Positions 5,564 to 5,653 of a stretch of 5,653 bases of DNA are shown here, piece after piece. This DNA comes from Actinomycetes bacterium (lineage in GTDB: Bacteria; Actinomycetota; Acidimicrobiia; Acidimicrobiales; Microtrichaceae). The position numbers were made by a program, and so were the translations under genes. The notes beneath the pieces were generated by a model that saw nothing but the letters and a program-made list of their open reading frames with translations, was not told the DNA's origin and searched no databases. The stretch is from contig JAFAFZ010000573.1 of assembly GCA_023423215.1 (NCBI GenBank), positions 1 to 5,653 on the forward strand, given 5' to 3'. Within the stretch, counting starts at the first letter, position 1, and each line of letters opens with the position of its first letter.

Positions 5564-5597
5564 GGAGCCTCCGGTACGCTCGTGCCGGAGGCTCCTT
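5564..5597 (+). terminator. Long stem-loop, terminator-like, overlapping the next gene's start signals
   Basis: GGAGCCTCCGG (5564-5574) pairs with CCGGAGGCTCC (5585-5595). TAC and GTG extend the stem inward (one G-U pair) to 14 bp around the loop GCTC, and only TT follows before CGTG. As a read-through structure it would be a strong block or weak intrinsic terminator for the thiolase transcript. It also contains TACGCT (5575-5580), a TAnnnT -10-like box, and GGAGG (5587-5591), the probable ribosome site of the gene at 5599. No good -35 is visible: ATCACC at 5552-5557 matches three of six. Confidence 0.55.
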
Positions 5598-5598
5598 C

Positions 5599-5653
5599 GT
5601 GTCCATGCAGCAGCACAGCGAACCGGACCAGGACGACGACGAGGCGCCGCGCC
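5599..5653 (+). CDS. Start of an unidentified gene (truncated by window edge)
   Basis: A GTG at 5599 follows GGAGG (5587-5591) at 7-bp spacing and opens a frame to the window end, reading MSMQQHSEPDQDDDEAPR. The ATG at 5605 is in the same frame but 13 bp from the ribosome site, so the GTG is preferred. The visible part is acidic and disordered-looking and gives no clue to function. If transcription starts just after TACGCT (near 5587), the leader would be about 12 nt and begin at the ribosome site. The minus strand is also open here, but it lacks start signals and would run through the stem-loop. Confidence 0.45.
   Translation, partial: MSMQQHSEPDQDDDEAPR

Larger units (their letters stand above)
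5452..5598. other. Repeat- and hairpin-rich spacer after the thiolase gene
   Basis: This 147-bp stretch holds a hairpin at 5464-5482, the second copy of the thiolase 3' end at 5493-5525, a second hairpin at 5531-5547 and most of a long stem at 5564-5595. I see no convincing complete gene. In the frame of copy 2 the sequence is open from the thiolase end and reads TEVSRSDAVGANVG, then the duplicated ANATIIERLG and a stop, but nothing indicates that it is translated. Confidence 0.6.

Overview
The window is very GC-rich, with GTG starts, few TA dinucleotides between genes and strongly G/C-ending codons. This points to a high-GC actinobacterium. A DUF983 zinc-ribbon membrane protein and a Thr-rich 'PTTTTVAPSST' linker in a lipoprotein would fit Acidimicrobiia-like lineages, but that placement is only a guess. 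No rRNA, tRNA, CRISPR array, transposase or integrase is visible.

Layout. (1) 1-362, minus: N-terminal part of a GAF-domain sensory/signalling protein that runs off the left edge. (2) 490-972, plus: a small DUF983 membrane protein, divergent from the GAF gene. (3) 1170-2051, plus: an exported lipoprotein with a leucine-rich, [D/N]P-punctuated body that I do not recognise. (4) 2077-3894, minus: a FadD15-like long-chain acyl-CoA synthetase, convergent with the lipoprotein gene. (5) 3895-4242: a 348-bp divergent regulatory region. (6) 4243-5451, plus: a thiolase with a complete catalytic set. (7) 5452-5653: an unusual repeat- and hairpin-rich segment, then the likely first codons of another gene (GTG at 5599).

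Function. The acyl-CoA synthetase activates fatty acids to acyl-CoA, and the thiolase carries out the terminal cleavage of beta-oxidation (or the reverse condensation). They are transcribed divergently from a region that contains overlapping palindromes built from three alternating TTGACCG half-sites. Such a site suits a TetR-family regulator of fatty-acid degradation, and it lies at the predicted transcription start of the thiolase gene.

The most unusual structures are: a 33-bp exact duplication of the last ten codons plus stop of the thiolase gene, 74 bp downstream, with a perfect hairpin between the copies; the overlapping operator palindromes; and a 14-bp stem near the right edge that contains a candidate -10 box and the ribosome binding site of the next gene. 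I see no convincing new multi-gene system. The window reads mainly as a lipid-metabolism locus with some odd non-coding features.
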